Source: Cristatella mucedo (lineage: Eukaryota > Bryozoa > Phylactolaemata > Cristatellidae). Taken from it: a DNA stretch of 62,000 nt. The DNA is taken from positions 3,567,501-3,629,500 of the forward strand of contig WPIO01000030.1 of NCBI GenBank assembly GCA_009760855.2, in the 5' to 3' direction. Below are positions 37,891-49,284 of this stretch, one piece after another. Position 1 is the first letter of the stretch, and each line of letters begins with the position of its first letter. Made by a program: the position numbers and the translations under genes. Under the pieces are notes generated by a model. It saw only the letters and a program-made list of their open reading frames with translations. It did no database searches and was not told the origin of the DNA.

Positions 37891-38088
37891 ACCAGTTGGT
37901 GAGCAAAAGCGAACTCTTCTATCTGGCGCTAGAAACGAACGTAGGCATAGCCGCCTCTTCCTCGTCAAGCGAACTTCCTCAGGGGCACACGGAGGCGGCA
38001 AGGGGGCGCTACAGTCGGCTCGTCAGTGTTCGTCAAAAGCTTAAATGTAGTTAACCAATGGGATATTTCCATGTCTGCCTACATCAAG

Positions 38089-38379
38089 CTAGATAGAGAC
38101 GAAGCTGCGAAGGACGTAATAAATATGTGCTATCTTGACCTTTAGACGCTTCAGTATATTCAGTCCGTCTTCCAGCGTTGGTCGCTTCCTCTTTGACGTC
38201 AATTTCTTGGAATTGCATATTAATTGCTCGGTATCGATGTCGGCAAGTGGTCTGCATTGAGGTGTAGCGAGCAGCCGTCGACAGTTTCGTTTACTACAGG
38301 AGGGCGGAGGTTCGTACAAGGTACATGCAGCTAGCGCAAGCAACCTAATTAGTGTAGGCATTGTTAGACCGTTACTCAC
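38089..38379 (-). CDS. Possible coding exon, unidentified
   Basis: A 96-codon frame contains ADIDTEQLICNSKKLTSKRK RPTLEDGLNILKRLK, a basic, nuclear-protein-like sequence, then a CTAAAG/gtcaag donor-like site at about 38138. A tgcag acceptor-like site precedes it. No family recognised; the phase does not join simply to the candidate upstream exon at 38958-39212. Confidence 0.25.
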   Translation of the reverse strand: MSNGLTMPTLIRLLALAACTLYEPPPSCSKRNCRRLLATPQCRPLADIDTEQLICNSKKLTSKRKRPTLEDGLNILKRLKVKIAHIYYVLRSFVSI

Positions 38380-38589
38380 GTTAGGGCACGTGCATACTAT
38401 TTAGCGCCAGTTGGCGACACGTGAAACGGATGCCGAGAGGATTCCGTGAGGAGCTACCGGTTTTCAAGATCGCTGATCGCGCTTAGTCGCCAGCTGGCAC
38501 GCCAACTTGCAGTCACGCCGTCTGCTCTCATAAAGAGCTACTCGGAGCTGTTAATGCACAGGTCGACAAGCAGTAGCCGCCTCCTCGTA

Positions 38590-38680
38590 CATTATTTGTG
38601 CAGCTAATGGAGCGCCGCTAGCGACCGATCGCTACCGTGTGAGGCTAGATCGGCGACCGATCGCTATCGTGGGAGTGCTC
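38590..38680. repeat. Short direct repeats of gcgaccgatcgctaccgtg
   Basis: gcgaccgatcgctaccgtg-type sequence occurs twice about 40 bp apart (near 38617 and 38652) and contains the palindrome cgatcg. Confidence 0.7.
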
Positions 38681-38957
38681 TAGACGTGGATAAGGAGGCT
38701 CGTCCATTGGGCGCCGCCAACTTCTGGAGACCAAACGTCAGTGACTGCCAGGAAAAGGCAGTACGGATTGCCGCCAGTACAATGCATATTTAAGGCCAGA
38801 CTCTAAACGGTCAATTACTTCAGGCGGTGGTGAAAGGCAAGTGTGAAGCAGTAGTCCTTTGACGTTTGCCGCTACGTCTTGAAGTTCCTTGCCTGCCTAA
38901 AGGCAAGTAAGCAAGACACTAGGTGCTGCTGCAGTGTCTTATTTAAGACGAGCTTAC

Positions 38958-39212
38958 CTTTTTTTTGTCGTCGCTAATCTCAAAAGATGCGGCGTAACAT
39001 TTCGTACTTATCGGAGCTACTCGAGTGTTTAATTTAAAGAGATTCCCTTCGGAATTCGGATGCGAATCAACTTGTGCCAGGCCGATATTTATCGCATATT
39101 TCAAAGCCACTGCAAAGGAGCCGCGATATAGGCCGGCGCGAGTTATCTGTAATGCACAGGAGAGCTTGTCGGAGCCACTTGTAGGATTCCACTCGCTGAC
39201 GAAGCATATCAC
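38958..39212 (-). CDS. Possible first coding exon, unidentified
   Basis: An open minus-strand frame from ATG at 39212 (MICFVSEWNPTSGSDKLSCA) runs to EISDDKKK and a strong AAG/gtaagc donor at 38957. A GC-box cluster (39213-39233) sits immediately upstream, as for a promoter. No family recognised, and the opposite strand is also open here. Confidence 0.25.
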
Positions 39213-39233
39213 AGGGCGGGGCGGGGCGGGGCG
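39213..39233. promoter_or_regulatory. GC-box cluster / G-quadruplex motif
   Basis: Four runs of three to four G separated by single C (AGGGCGGGGCGGGGCGGGGC), matching Sp1/KLF-type GC boxes and a G4 pattern. Confidence 0.5.
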
Positions 39234-39639
39234 TTTGGGTTAAGCGCTCGTGCTCGCTCCGGCGGGTGGACCGTTACGTAGGTCTTGGTGTGACTCAGTG
39301 AATAGCGCACGCAGACGCAGTGCTAAAGTGAAGTGGATATCAGCTTTCGAATAAAGCAGCGTAAAGTAGGAATTGCGATATCGACGACATCGGAGGTAGA
39401 CACGATAGCTTCAGAATCGCACGCGTGCTCGTTTTGAGTACTTGGACACGCGGTTGAGACAAATGAGAATCAATTGAAAGGACAGTTCGCTCAGACCAAG
39501 GTAAGTTGGGCGAATGTACGGTTAATCGGGTAGGTCACCGAAGGTTGGCAGCCGAGAGCTGCTTTACGAAGCTTCGATACATAGGAACCGTTTCCTTTTT
39601 CAGGCTCAGTACAGCTACCGAGAGCTTGCAGCCTCCACC

Positions 39640-40690
39640 GTAGTGGCCGCTCCCGCGTACTCGGAAACCGCGAGCACCGCGCGCTAAATTATCTTAGAAA
39701 TATTGTAAGAGCTCTAATCTGGGGCGGCGGCGGCGGCGGCGGCCATTAAATTCTCTTGCTCGCGTGCGCACGCGCAAGAGGTAGCGGTCACCGTGACCTC
39801 AAGTCTAGGGTCAAGCGGGCAGCCGGGGTGGAGGTGTGTTGAGAGAGAGAGAGAGAGAGAATCTTACCTCCACCAGTACTCGCGAGCTCGCTCGGTAGGG
39901 TTCGGCGTGGCGGCTCAAGTTGACCGCGGTAAGCTAACCTTGTGCTTGAAATGGTAGGCGCCGGTAAGCGCTAGGTCCATCGCCGTGCTAGGCTCGCCGC
40001 GATCGGCTCTCGGTGCCGCATTCCTCGGTGATTCATCGTTCAGGGCGGTGCACGCTACGGCGTGGCTCAGCCGTCAGTCGGAAGCAGCAGCAGCGGCAGC
40101 CGGCGCGGACGCGAACTGTCAAAATTGCCCAGCCCGACTCGCGAGCACGCCCGCGCGTTTTTGGCGCGCGCTGCGAAGCAGCGTTTGTCGCCGACTGGCT
40201 AGCGGTCTTGGTCGTTGGCGTCCGCGTTCGCCGGGCTCGCCCGTTCGCCGGCCAGGCTCGCAGCGCGCGCCCTGCGGCGCTCGCTGCGAGCCTGTCCGGC
40301 GCGCTCGGGCGTCGGCGAGCTCTATGTCGGCTCCGAGGCCGCCCTCCCGCCCACCTGCGCCGCGCCACCTGTGGCCTGGCGCGAGCGCCGAAGTTGCTGC
40401 CCGCCGGCGCGGATTTGAGGGACGTGCCGGGCTACGTAGATCGGCCGGACTTCCTGCTCCGCGCGAGCCGCTTAGTCAGCGATCCGGCTGCCGAGTCAGC
40501 GACCGTCGGGCAGACGGCGCGCGGTGCGGGTTCTGCACTGAGAAGGCGGCGTGACAGAGTTCTAAGCAGTGCATTCGAACCTACCCAGTCAGGGGGGGAG
40601 GCTAGCGAGCTGCTGCTCGCCGGCCCCTTGCTCGAGAAAGGCGATCGCGACCTCGGGGGCGTGCATGATCGATTAACCATCGTAAGTTAG
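39640..40690 (+). promoter_or_regulatory. CpG-island-like region with possible first exon
   Basis: Very GC- and CpG-rich, with a (GGC)n run at 39722-39744 and a GA run at 39840-39860. It ends in a good donor (ACCATC/gtaagt) at 40683. Long open frames in several phases here (for example 40013-40690) are arginine/alanine-rich and probably composition artefacts. Could be the promoter and noncoding first exon of the downstream coronin or of an unrecognised gene. Confidence 0.4.
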
Positions 40691-40699
40691 TTCAGGACC

Positions 40700-42595
40700 G
40701 CGAACGAAAATGACTTGTGTGCCACCCGGGGCGGCGGCTCGCAATTTCCGACGAGGCAGCGTAACGGTCGGCCTTGCAGCTCTCGCATGCCAGCAAGAGT
40801 CGTCAAGCAGCGCTTGCAAGGCTTCTACAGTCGCAGCAGTTGCTGCATATAGTGTTCGTTGGGTGATCGTGGCTGCTGGCCGACTTTTGCCGTTGGTGGA
40901 TGAGGATGTCGTGAAATCTTGGCGGCTGCCGTACTGACTGATAGATCACTCACTCTTGGCGCCCCCAAGCTTAGGCCTGGCATCAAGATGCGATCTGAGC
41001 CCAACATTTCGTTATCAATGCCGACCACTTGGCTTGCAGCCCTCGTTTGAAACTGTGCCTCGTGTAAATCAAGCTCCCTGCGATGGCTGGCAGGCTAATA
41101 TGGGTGGTAGGGGGGTCAGTTGAGCTAGAGAGCTCTTGGAGCATACTATCTTGTATATGTTTGAGAGCTGATTCAGAGATTGAGATTGCAAATGCTGTGC
41201 TGTGGCTGTGCTCTCAGTGCTTCAAGCTGTAATTATGGGCTGACGGTTGCATTCGCTTGTGCATGTTTTCAGATGCCCGCAGCTGCTGCTGGGTTAGCTC
41301 ATGCGATGTAATCTCACGTTTCTTCTTTTTGTCTCTTGGCACACTGTAGCTCTAGCTGGTTTCTTCTTATTCATCGTGTCAAGTCTCGTCAAGCTTTGCC
41401 CTTCGACTTTCCTGTCTCTGCCGAGCTTCACAGCGTTTCGGCAGAGCTTATCGGAAGGCAGGCATGCAGAGTGTGGTGATCTTACTAGTGTTGCTAAAGG
41501 TTGCATTTATTGCAGGGGTTGCTGATCCTGCTGATCTGCCACCTTGGGATTTCATATACGATAAACGTCCATGACACTGCGTTAAATGGCTTTGTTGTGA
41601 CTAGTCAACCGTCTTGATTTCGTTCAGGTTTTTGCTTAGCGGGTAGGTGGCTGATGTGTGCCGAAGACTGCTGGCCAAATAGTTAGAAAATAAGCAGTAT
41701 AGCAAATGTCACTTGCTGTACCATTTCTGGGTCGATGGCTGATACACAAGGTAGCAGACAATGAAGCAGTAGCAAGACAGCCAATGTCACTCGATTGTAC
41801 ATCACTTCGGTAGAAGTAATTGCCTTGGCCTTCACGACTTGTATCCAGTTGCTGTTGACCTGATGGTCGAGTGATTGTTGATGGCTTCATAGTTAGCACA
41901 CTTGTGTTGCTAGCAATGGGACATTTTGCTGATGGTAGACCGTGTGGGTTGAACAATATCTGGCCTCCAATGAATGACACGACTGTAGCTGTGAATACAT
42001 TACTGTCATACTAATGGCTCTGGCATTGGTCATGTGACACTACTGCTATGCTGGGTGTTAATGCAGCTATGTTGCTGCACTTTGCCGCCTGCCCTTCCTG
42101 CTGCTGTAGCTGCCAACCTACACCAGTGGGCCAGTGGATGTTTAGCATGCCTTTTGAACGAGTATGATGCTTTTCTTATGGGTGAACTCAGACGCTTGGT
42201 TGTGACTTCTGATGCTTGGTCCATGGATCCAATGGCCAGTCTGTGTCACAGTCTGCCATGTGCCTACTCTAATCCATAGGGTTGAGGCATTTGATCGTCG
42301 GGTGTTGTCATCTGCTTCGAGCTCTGGCTGGCCTCAACCGAAGGAGGCCGAATCTCGGTTGATTAATTGAAGGCTGGCTGTTGCTATGCTCGGCGTGTCC
42401 TGTCGTCTTGCTGTAAGCTGCCATGGCTGCAATGGCTGTGAGGCCGCTCCTTCTGTGACAATGCTGCACCCTGCTCGTTGGAACAGCTCGATTGCTTGTC
42501 GGGTGCTGTGTTTGTGTCTGCATCTTCACGCCGTGACTCCACAAAGCCACGTGGACAAAGTGGATGCTATGCCGGCAGTTTTTCTTTTATTGCTC
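40700..42595. other. No gene recognised
   Basis: An exon-like interval at 41515-41572 (tttattgcag, then VADPADLPPWDFIYDKRP and a stop) and a 114-codon minus-strand frame at 41636-41980 are noted. Neither belongs to a family I know. Confidence 0.35.
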
Positions 42596-42639
42596 CCTTA
42601 AAGCCTAAGAAGCTTTTGGTGTGCATAGCCTACTTCATC

Positions 42640-43225
42640 TCAAGCAACAAAGAGAAAGACGAAAGAAGCATAGTCGAGTCAGTAGCACCGAGGGACATTC
42701 GACAAGGACTTAATCCAATGGATGTCCGTCGGTAACTCTACAAATCCATAAAGGCTACGTGAGTGTTACGCAAGAGAGTTTTGCATAGCACACTCACAGC
42801 CTAAGCTGCTTTCGGTACGCATTCGGTAGCCAGCAGACTTCATCTCACGCAACAAAGAGAAAGTGGGAAGCATAGCAGAGTCAGGAGAGCAGTTGAGGTA
42901 GCGAGTAGCATGCAAGTAGCAGCTCGGGATCGCAGAAAAGGATGAGCCATAGTCGGCAGCAGGAGAGTAGTTGTCGTTTCGTAAGAATTGTGGAGGCGAG
43001 CTCCACAGTCTAGGACCTGCAGAGCTAAAGCTTCTTTCCCCAGCGGTCTTTAAGCAGAGGAATGGAACAGCTGATTTATTGTCCACACAGGACCTAAGAG
43101 CACGAAGAGGCTGAAACTGGTGCAGCAGTTCAGCTAGGTATTAATGAGCCAAGCCGTGGTGGGCCTTGTGGGTCAGCATAAGAACTTTGCTCTGTATCCG
43201 TTGATCAACCGGAAGCCATCCTAGC
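42640..43225 (-). mobile_element. LINE family B C-terminus and 3' end
   Basis: The minus strand encodes WLPVDQRIQSKVLMLTHKAH, VDNKSAVPFLCLKTAGERSF, SSAGPRLWSSPPQFLRNDNY and FSLLREMKSAGYRMRTESSL, then the family B 3' region. An intact 106-codon piece remains. Confidence 0.85.
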
Positions 43226-43560
43226 TGTTTTAGCAAAGGAGACACGTGGTAAAACCTCTGCCTCAATCGGCAGCATGAGAGGCGATATCGTTGCAGAGGA
43301 AATGTGAAAGTGAGATTCACAGACTAGGATCCGCTGTGCAAGATCTTCTGTCACCAATGGTTTTGCAGTGAAAGAATCGGAAAGTAAATTTATTGTCCTG
43401 AGAGTTAATGATAACACGAAGAGGCTGAGATTGATGCAACAGCTCACAGGGGCCCAAGTGAGAGCAGCCACCCTGTTGTGGCTCAGATTAAGAATTTCGC
43501 TCTATACCCAATGATTAACTAGGAGCCAATACAGCTAATATAGCAAAGGAGACACGTGAC
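43226..43560 (-). mobile_element. Second family B C-terminal fragment
   Basis: Repeats the pattern of the preceding fragment, more decayed: tattgtcctgagagttaatg, gaagaggctgagattgatgc, gctcacaggggccca, and an RT-like word ending in aaggagacacgtgac. Confidence 0.65.
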
Positions 43561-43814
43561 TGAATTTCTCGCATTGCACCCAGCGCCGACAGAACGCCTC
43601 GGCAGCGACACGTGGCATTGTCTAGCAGTTCACTTCTGGCTCTTGTTGCAGAAACCTGGTGAGTGGTGGGGGGGGGCTTGGGCTGAAGAAGGCAGCGCTG
43701 CTCACGGCTACTGTTTATCTCTTTTGCAGAGCCGAACAGCACGCAGTGTTAGCACAGCACGTTGAAGTGCAGCAGGCACCAACGCCGCTGGCCAAATCTG
43801 TTGCATGCTTAAAA

Positions 43815-43955
43815 TAAATAATTAATATTCATATAGCTCCCCAAGAGAACTTATTCTCTATTCAGACGCTTCACATATGCCACGGGGCTCGAGCCCACGA
43901 CCTCAGCAAGACCTTGATCGGGGCGAGCACCTAAACCGCTGGACCAAAGCAGCTT
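43815..43955 (-). mobile_element. SINE1 copy
   Basis: Minus-oriented: LINE-like tail (agagaacttattctctattc), B box (ggggctcgagcccacgacct), A box (ctaaaccgctggaccaaa). Well preserved. Confidence 0.85.
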
Positions 43956-43959
43956 GGCT

Positions 43960-45220
43960 TAAATGCTGCCGAGCGTTGGTTGGTATCATTTGGATTAAGA
44001 CAGCGTCTCTGGTTGGCCTTGATTTTGGTATATTGTCATTCGGCGATATTCAGTTCTTATGAGTCTGTCAGCAGGTCCCAGTGAGTTATCAGGACTGCGG
44101 GGAGTTCAGTCCAACGAATGCCTTGCTGCTGGGTGGGTTTGACTGCTTTTCAGAATTTGCAATTTGATGTGCAGTAGTCAGAATGCAGTATGGCTCGCTA
44201 CTGCTGCTGATGCCGGTGTTTCGGTCTCTCTACAGCGTACTTGGTGTTGCTTAGAGTTACAGACAGTGGTCTGGTGGAAATGCTCGACTCCTAGTTTCAA
44301 CTCGGCTCACCACCGTAGCTCAGCTGCACGAGTGCATTTCGCTTTTTTGACCGTTATGCCTTGCGATGCATGTCGTGCACATATTCGTTGCTCCCAGAGT
44401 GGAGCACGTAGTCCAGGTCACGGAGGCATCGCAATCGTCATCGTGCAGCTTAACTAGTCATACTAGTACTACAAATGTGCGGCCGTGGCTGCTGCTGTTG
44501 GTGTCCAGCTAGACTGACTTTTCTATACTCCAGCAGTTGCAGTAGGCATTCTGGGATCCTGGTTGGTGAGCCGACTATTTCTGCTGTTGTATGTGTGTGT
44601 GTATGTGTGTGCACGCGTGTGTGTGTGTGCCCGTGTGTGTGTGCCCGTGTGTGTGTGCCCGTGTGTGTGTGCCCGTGTGTGCGGCCCGTGTGTGTGCCCG
44701 TGTGTGTGTGTGCTTTTGGGTCATCGCATGATGTGGCAAGCCTCCTCATCCATCTATATCGAGACGGATTATCTCTAGGATTACCAAACTGATCTCGGTG
44801 CTCCCGTGCTCGGCATGCTTGAGCTGCTGCAACCGACATTTAATAGCTGACAGCCTGGTGGCAGTGGTAGCAGCATCAGCAGCAGCACTAGCCTTGGTGC
44901 CCATGCTTGCAGATGCCATTGGCCCACGAGGGTGCGGATGGGCCTCTGTCTGGCTGCCTGTGGCTTTAGCTTCTTCTGGACTCGGGGCATAAGGCGTTGG
45001 ACTCGTACTGCAGGCCTGAAGCCGGAGCAAGGACCAGCTGCCGAAGTTATCTAGTGCTCCATACGTAACCCAAAGCTCTTCAAGGAGCTGGTACACTCAA
45101 TAAGCCAATAGATGCTGGTTTATGCTTTATATTTCTTGTATGTAATGCACTACATATTAACTAGCAGCTTAATTATTTACAGCAACGGACAATATAAAGT
45201 AAAGTATCAAGAGGGAGATA
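43960..45220. other. No gene recognised; one candidate exon on the minus strand
   Basis: On the minus strand a frame from a cttcggcag acceptor near 45042 to an AGTTTG/gtaatc donor near 44788 encodes a Ser/Pro/Ala-rich segment ending SAIKCRLQQLKHAEHGSTEI. It could be an exon of an unrecognised gene. Contains the minisatellite at 44592-44714. Confidence 0.3.
44592..44714. repeat. GT-rich minisatellite, unit GTGTGTGTGTGCCC
   Basis: At least five tandem units of GT dinucleotides punctuated by CCC (unit 12-14 bp), embedded in a GT microsatellite. Confidence 0.9.
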
Positions 45221-45224
45221 CTAG

Positions 45225-45340
45225 TAATAATAATAATAATACCGTTGTTTGTATAGCTCCCAAAGAGAACTAAATCTCGATCCAGACACTTCAGATTGCT
45301 GCAGAAGAAGCAATTATCAAGGGTTAGTGACAGGCAAGGT
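45225..45340 (-). mobile_element. LINE 3' tail remnant
   Basis: TAATAATAATAAT tail, agctcccaaagagaactaaa and ctgcagaagaagc, in minus orientation. Confidence 0.55.
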
Positions 45341-45354
45341 ATCTTGCACCTATT

Positions 45355-45605
45355 AATTGCAGCATTTAGTGGGTTCCTGTGATTCGTCCTTTATGTGCTT
45401 ATGCGTGCTGACTGTTGCATGCTGCCACTAACCACACTTGCATGCTGACCCAGTGCAAGACACCCCTAACCATGTTATTCATGTTGTTTATCAAGCATGA
45501 TACCACTCACCATTCGATCGCGTTTTCTTTGCAGTAAATCGAAAGTGCCTAGAAAGAGATTGAGTTTTCAGAGGGCGCTTTATCAAGTGTATTATTGTTA
45601 TTATT
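45355..45605 (+). mobile_element. LINE family A 3' end
   Basis: gcatttagtgggttcctgtg, the repeated gcatgctga UTR words, and the gaaagagattgagttttcag terminus with a TTATTGTTATTATT tail. Confidence 0.8.
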
Positions 45606-45789
45606 GCACATTAAAGCACGCGAGTATCAGGCTTAGACCAGTATTCAAAGGCTCACAAGAAGACACTCAGGGCCACCGGTAAGTAATACTCCCTAGTTAG
45701 TAGCAAGCACTGAATTATGCGCAAATCAGATGAGCACGAAATGCACATGCCAGCGAAAAGACAGGTTCACTGGGGGCACAGGTAAAACA

Positions 45790-46230
45790 GAGTGGAACGC
45801 ATCCATCTTTGGCTGGGAAGGACCTTAACTAATGAAAAGCCATCGCGGGTATTGACCGAAGCGGGAAGCGAGTTCCAGACGTTTGGTGCTCTCGCGAACT
45901 GAAGACCTGATCTCTCTCAGAATATATCAATTTAGTGCAAGAAAGGGCAAAAAACGACTGGAAGCTGAGGAGTGGCTGGTGGGTACACGAGTATGCTGAA
46001 GGAGCAAGGAAGTCGGATTGGTAGGTAGGTGCCTGGCCAGTGAAGCTACTTGTATGTAGCCCAGTGAGAGAGGATCTGGTAGTCAATTCGATGCTTGATA
46101 AGGAGCCGGTGAAGCTCAGACCGACGTGGTGTGATGTGGCAGCCATGCTGATGATGAGAAAGATGATAAAGACTTTGCCCATGAAAAGATAGCAGGTGTT
46201 GATATTAAATGTCGGTAGCTGCACAATGGA
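45790..46230 (-). mobile_element. LINE family C C-terminal fragment
   Basis: Minus strand: YQSDFLAPSAYSCTHQPLLS and VFSSREHQTSGTRFPLRS. These match the plus-strand fragment at 60440-60990 rather than families A or B. Confidence 0.6.
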
Positions 46231-46339
46231 GCTGATGCATAGGATCGGTGCTGGTGTCCAAAATCCTCTTTTCTTTCAACACGAAACATCGTGGGCAAAT
46301 TAAGCAAAAGAGTCTAGGTAAACGCTTGTCCAGTAGTAG

Positions 46340-46475
46340 GCAGAATCAGCCTAGCTGACTGATAGTTTGCCTAATGACTGCAGCTAATGACCGAGGTAGT
46401 GGGAGCCCTTCGGCTTATGTGAAGCGCCTGGATAGAGATTAGGTTCTCTTGGGCACTATACAAATAAATTATATT
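46340..46475 (+). mobile_element. SINE1-related fragment, first of two direct repeats
   Basis: cagaatcagcctagctgact, gctaatgaccgaggtagtgg, then the tail ggatagagattaggttctct and a gcactatacaaat terminus. The head portion recurs at 46804-46880. Confidence 0.6.
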
Positions 46476-46803
46476 ATTGCTCACGATGCATAGCCCAGCC
46501 GAGTTCCCTTCATATGCAAGAGATTGTAACTTGCTTTCAAATGACACGAAATAGAGCAGACAATAATTTAATAGACAGAAAATAATAGAGGGACAATAAT
46601 TTGGGTGCAGGTGCAATGGAAGGCTGCAAATTTATCTTGCATGAGAAAGAGAGAGAGAGAGAGCACTCAGAAGTCGTTGGTCACCTCCATCCTAGCATTT
46701 TAATACCGTCCGTGCTGTTTTTATTAAGTACAAGTTCGTTTATCTGTACTATAAATGAATGTGTGCTAGCTGCTGCGACTTCACTTGATCTTGTAGCATG
46801 CAA

Positions 46804-46882
46804 GGCAGAATCAGCCTAGCTGACTGATAGTTTGCCTGATGATTCAGGCTAATGACCGAGGTAGTGGAGCCCTTTGGCATAT
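46804..46882 (+). repeat. Second copy of the 46340 direct repeat
   Basis: gcagaatcagcctagctgac and aatgaccgaggtagtggagc, nearly identical to 46340-46415 but lacking the tail. Confidence 0.7.
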
Positions 46883-46884
46883 CA

Positions 46885-48025
46885 CCACTGGTCATTCTAA
46901 ATCCTGGCACTTAGTAGCTGGCAGACTTTTGAGCTCATGTTGCTACATAAGCTTCATGTTGGTTTGCTTAACGGTCTTGTCTTGAGGTCGACTTGTCAGT
47001 CACTGCTCTGTACATGCAACGGTCAACTTATGATACAAGTGGTGCTGACGGACCATCGTACAGATGATGTCTCCGACCTATCTCAGTGTGGCTCCTACCC
47101 TGGTGCAAATTAGGGAGATGGTAAATAATGTGATCAAGCTCATGGTACCGCTAAAATGCCAGTGATATACCCAGATTACCATTGATTACGCTGTGTCTTG
47201 CATGTTGGTATCCATCGTCAAAGTAGGCTGTGGGAGTATTTTTCAAATGTCAAAAGGACCGGCCACAACACGTTAACCATGCCGACTGTTCGATGCGTTC
47301 TCGATGTCTCGACCTGGCGGTCGTGCTGCAACCTGCCCCAGTGCCGACCGGTCGTGGATGCAGCCATTGAATCTGACGTAGCTTCTGCACACTGCAGGCG
47401 ACCATCTTAGCTAGTCCCTCTTGCCCCAGCCGCAGCAGTGGCAGCGGCAACAACAGCAGCAGCAGCAGCAGCAGCACTGAGTTTGCAAATTTAGTGGGGT
47501 CGAGTGCATGCATGCATGGCACCCATCACAATTTATTGACCTTGCGAAGTGCGTGGGTAGAGCAGTGAGGCGGGCATGTCGCTGTACCAGAATAAGCTGA
47601 TTGGACCGTTATCAGCAAAAGGAGTGAGTGCTCCCCTGCAGTCTGAACACTCAGTTTATCTGCAGTGGGTCCTGTCATCGGAGGGGGGTAGGTAGGAGCC
47701 TGCCGATGTAAGCATCAGCGGTCACAGGCCGTGCAGGCGACAGTCCTTCGTAATTATTTACACCCCTGTCAATAACCAGTTGGTCCACCCTCCATAAGAT
47801 CACCATTACTTCAGTGAAAAGAGAAGTTGCTTCCTGATTTCTTACTCGCAGCCATTTTTTCAGCTCTCAGGGTCACTGCTGCTATCGGTCACTCAGCTTT
47901 GTCAAACTAGTAGTCTCTACCTGCTGAGCCGATCTCACTGTTGTTGGCACAAATGCTGTTTTCTGTTTGATGTATTATATGTGTACATGGGCTGCATATA
48001 TATATGCTTACATGCACATGCACAT

Positions 48026-48072
<47 letters not shown>

Positions 48073-48235
48073 AAACACATGCGTACGCACACACACATAC
48101 ACAAACGTATGTGTGTGCACTAAAATGTTCCAAGTATTTAGACAGATGGAGCAGCGGCCATAATGCCTTCTTACTCGCCTGCATTTTAAGTAATTATTGA
48201 ATGTTGGCATCACCAAAAATATGCGAAATGGTTTG
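46885..48235. other. No gene recognised
   Basis: Contains a short (CAG)n run at about 47451-47475 and a (CA)n microsatellite at 48027-48072. Short frames at 47250-47522 are low-complexity or uninformative. Confidence 0.4.
48027..48072. repeat. (CA)n microsatellite
   Basis: About 45 bp of CA dinucleotide, preceded by ATGCACATGCACATG. Confidence 0.97.
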
Positions 48236-48239
48236 CTAT

Positions 48240-49280
48240 AAGGAAATGCTCAGTCGAGGAAGTGTGAAGCATGGAAGTAGCAGCTCAGGGCAGCTGGAAA
48301 GGATGTGTCACAGTTGGCAGTAGGAGAGCAGATGTCATTCCGCAAGAATTGAGGAAGTGAGTTCCAGAGTCTAGGACCTGCAGGGCTTAAGGTTGTGTCG
48401 TCAACGGTCTTTAAGAGAAGGAATGGAACACCTAATGTATTGTCCATAGAAGACCTAAAGGCACTAGGAGGCTGAAACTGGCAACGCTGTTTAGCTGGAT
48501 ATGAAGGAGCCAAGCCATGGCATTCCTATTGCGTTAGAGATATTATTTTGCTCTGTATCCATTAATCTACAGGGAGCTGTCGCGGCTCCTTAGGCAAATG
48601 TAACTCGAGGCTGAACCTCTGTGACCTTTTTCCTAACATTGCTGCCATATTCGTCACCAGCTGCAGATGCTTAATGCCTTTTGGTAGCCCAGCAAAGCTG
48701 TAGTTCAGGGAGCTAGTAAGATTTTTTGCAAGCTGCTGCGGTAGGCAGTCTTTAATCTTAGTAAGGGATCTAACGCGATGACTCGCAGTAAAAGCAATGT
48801 TCTTTATGATGTTTTCAAGTGTTATGCAGTTATAAAAGAGAGCACCTAAATTCCGAGCACAGCTATTGTTGTACTACTGCATCACCAATCAGAAGAGCAT
48901 ATTCTCCTGGACCAGCAGCTGGCTTGGGGTGTCCTATGAGTTGCACAACGGTTTTACCACGTCATAGTTTAAAAGAAAATTGCCTGCATCTAGGATCGAA
49001 TGTCTGCAAGGCAAGCATTCAGTGTATCAGCCCTGCAGCTGATTCCGGTCATTTTAAATGACATATGGCTGCGTATCGTTAGCATAGAAGTGATAACCGA
49101 TGCTATGGGCCCCGAATCACTCTTATGGGAAGCTGGGTATAAATGGAGAACAGCTTATGATGCTGAGCCGGACCTTGTTGAATTCCACAGGTGACTAGTC
49201 TTCTGAATGATATGTGACTGCCTTACGACATGCATTGAACATGATCTGAAAAGAAGGATTTGAACAAGGGCTGTACCTTG
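48240..49280 (-). mobile_element. LINE family B fragment (RT and C-terminus), decayed
   Basis: 48250-48513 minus encodes SMDNTLGVPFLLLKTVDDTT and SPAGPRLWNSLPQFLRNDI. 48840-49270 minus carries RT words matching 1-420 (gaacagcttatgatgctgag; ctaggatcgaatgtctgcaa). Stops throughout. Confidence 0.75.
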
Positions 49281-49284
49281 TAGT

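Noticed and set aside
39985-40690. Long open frames of 189 and 225 codons.
   Set aside because: They lie in extremely GC-rich DNA, are Arg/Ala/Pro-rich, and several phases and both strands are open at once; probably a composition effect.
41636-41980. 114-codon minus-strand frame.
   Set aside because: No family match, no clear splice borders; a frame of this length is expected by chance in 62 kb.
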